From: Gnetum montanum | Lineage: Eukaryota > Streptophyta > Gnetopsida > Gnetales > Gnetaceae | Assembly (NCBI GenBank): GCA_015680685.1 | Contig: MNCI01025207.1 | Coordinates: 5,132 to 37,482 of the forward strand | Reading direction: 5' to 3' | DNA length: 32,351 bases | Position numbers and translations under genes: made by a program | Part shown: positions 31,706 to 32,351 of the stretch, one piece after another | Numbering within the stretch: the stretch's first letter is position 1 | Layout: the number at the start of each line of letters is the position of its first letter | The notes under the pieces: generated by a model | What the model was told of the DNA's origin: nothing | Databases searched by the model: none | The model's input: the letters and a program-made list of their open reading frames with translations, nothing else

Positions 31706-31969
31706 TCATACAAGCCTTGAAATAGAAATTAAATTCCTTGAGAAACTTGGAATATAAAATGTCTTTTCCAACTCTAAAACAAAACCATTGCTTAAAACTA
31801 ATTTACATGTTGTAATTGCCTCCACATGTGAAAGCATCTTGTTGCTTGAATAGATGCAAGACTCATTTCCCACTGGCTTCCTTAGGTTTTGCACCCCTTG
31901 CAAGGAATTAGTATCATGGATTGTAGAACTAGAGTTAATCCACCATGTGTCATGGCCAACATCAACCAT
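31706..31969 (-). pseudogene. Copia copy 2, protease (active site lost)
   Basis: The minus strand encodes WWINSSSTIH and later FYIPSFSRNLISISRL, both typical of copia protease. The active-site DSG reads NSS, so two of the three catalytic-loop residues are changed. Between 31536 and 31705 the frame is degraded. Confidence 0.8.
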
Positions 31970-31989
31970 TTTAGATTCAAAACAACAAA

Positions 31990-32262
31990 CAAGTGAGAGT
32001 TAAGCGCCTTTCTTTTCAAGCCATTTTTGATATTTAGGACAATCCTTCTTTATGTGCCCTTTCTTTTTGCAGAAAAGACATCTAGATTCCTTCTTAATAT
32101 CAGCTTCTGTAGGCAATTTGACCTTCCACTTGCCTTTGGCTTGTTCTTTATTCTTTTTGTGTGTGACCAGATGCACTCTCTTTTGCTTCCACCACAAGTC
32201 TACCCTCTTCTTGCACACACATGATCATTAGTTCATTAATTGACCATTTTTCCCTATGTGTG
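31990..32262 (-). pseudogene. Copia copy 2, gag C-terminal part with CCHC zinc knuckle, truncated
   Basis: The minus strand encodes EKWSINELMIMCVQEEGR (32250-32195), then after a one-base frame change a K-rich stretch and the zinc knuckle CLFCKKKGHIKKDC (CX2CX4HX4C, about 32084-32043) and WLEKKGA. The N-terminal part of gag is cut at 32262 by the start of another LTR. Confidence 0.85.
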
Positions 32263-32351
32263 TGATGAGACGTCATATGCATTGTGTCGCGATATCGCGG
32301 CCGCCGCGATATCGCATCCCCTGCGATATCGCGTACGCGATATCGCGTCTT
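32263..32351 (+). repeat. Start of another B-type LTR, cut by window edge
   Basis: From 32263 (TGATGAGACG) the sequence leaves copia gag and becomes a GATATC cluster like that of B: GATATC at 32291, 32308, 32325 and 32339, spaced 17, 17 and 14 bp, with CGCGATATCGCG contexts. A perfect 24-bp palindrome spans 32323-32346. The TATA box would lie just outside the window. Element type is inferred from the LTR start and the cluster. Confidence 0.7.

Overview
This is a plant nuclear window: AT-rich intergenic DNA made almost entirely of old, nested LTR retrotransposons, with plant-type Ty1/copia polyprotein remnants, gag-protease elements with a tRNA-Asp-like primer site, an L1-type LINE tail, a PIF1-helicase remnant and a gene with the Transposase_32-like ('putative plant transposon protein') fold. 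Every recognisable coding region carries stops or frameshifts. I see no intact host gene and cannot name the species. One run of N (11618-11808) marks an assembly gap.

Layout. 1-10539: a minus-strand element, here called X, with its 3' LTR at the left edge (1-540), 5' LTR at 9687-10539 and gag-protease remnants at 8060-9554. Between them lie a second, diverged LTR (Y, about 6330-6933) and a separate split gene (W, 760-3497, with intron and promoter up to 4132). 10540-11150: start of a plus-strand relative (Z); X sits 14 bp inside the end of Z's 5' LTR. 11150-15050: decayed DNA with an LTR-like direct repeat pair and a LINE tail. 15051-17440: minus-strand copia copy 1, 3' half only. 17720-18215: tandem repeats. 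18232-18302: tRNA-Ala pseudogene. 18385-19943: PIF1-like helicase pseudogene. 21091-32262: minus-strand copia copy 2, split by plus-strand element B (22113-29065), which has two LTRs, a tRNA-Asp-type primer site, gag-protease and no reverse transcriptase. 32263-32351: start of another LTR of B's kind, inserted in copia-2 gag.

Main observation. LTRs X, Y and B, otherwise diverged, share one promoter design: a cluster of GATATC palindromes and a TATAAATA box, with exactly 18 bp between the nearest palindrome and the box in all five copies that can be measured. X (both LTRs) and Y also share the same palindrome spacing (7, 27, 7, 7, 14 bp) although the sequence between has diverged. In B and at the right edge the palindromes are CpG-rich (CGCGATATCGCG). 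The split gene W has the same motif next to its own TATA box. This looks like a conserved operator-type array shared by a family of non-autonomous gag-protease elements.

How the parts relate. X, Y, Z and B form one superfamily with no visible pol, so they would need enzymes from another element. The copia elements are unrelated hosts or neighbours. All are inactive: copia 2 has lost catalytic residues in protease and reverse transcriptase, and B's gag stops are mostly TAG, as expected from C-to-T decay of methylated DNA.
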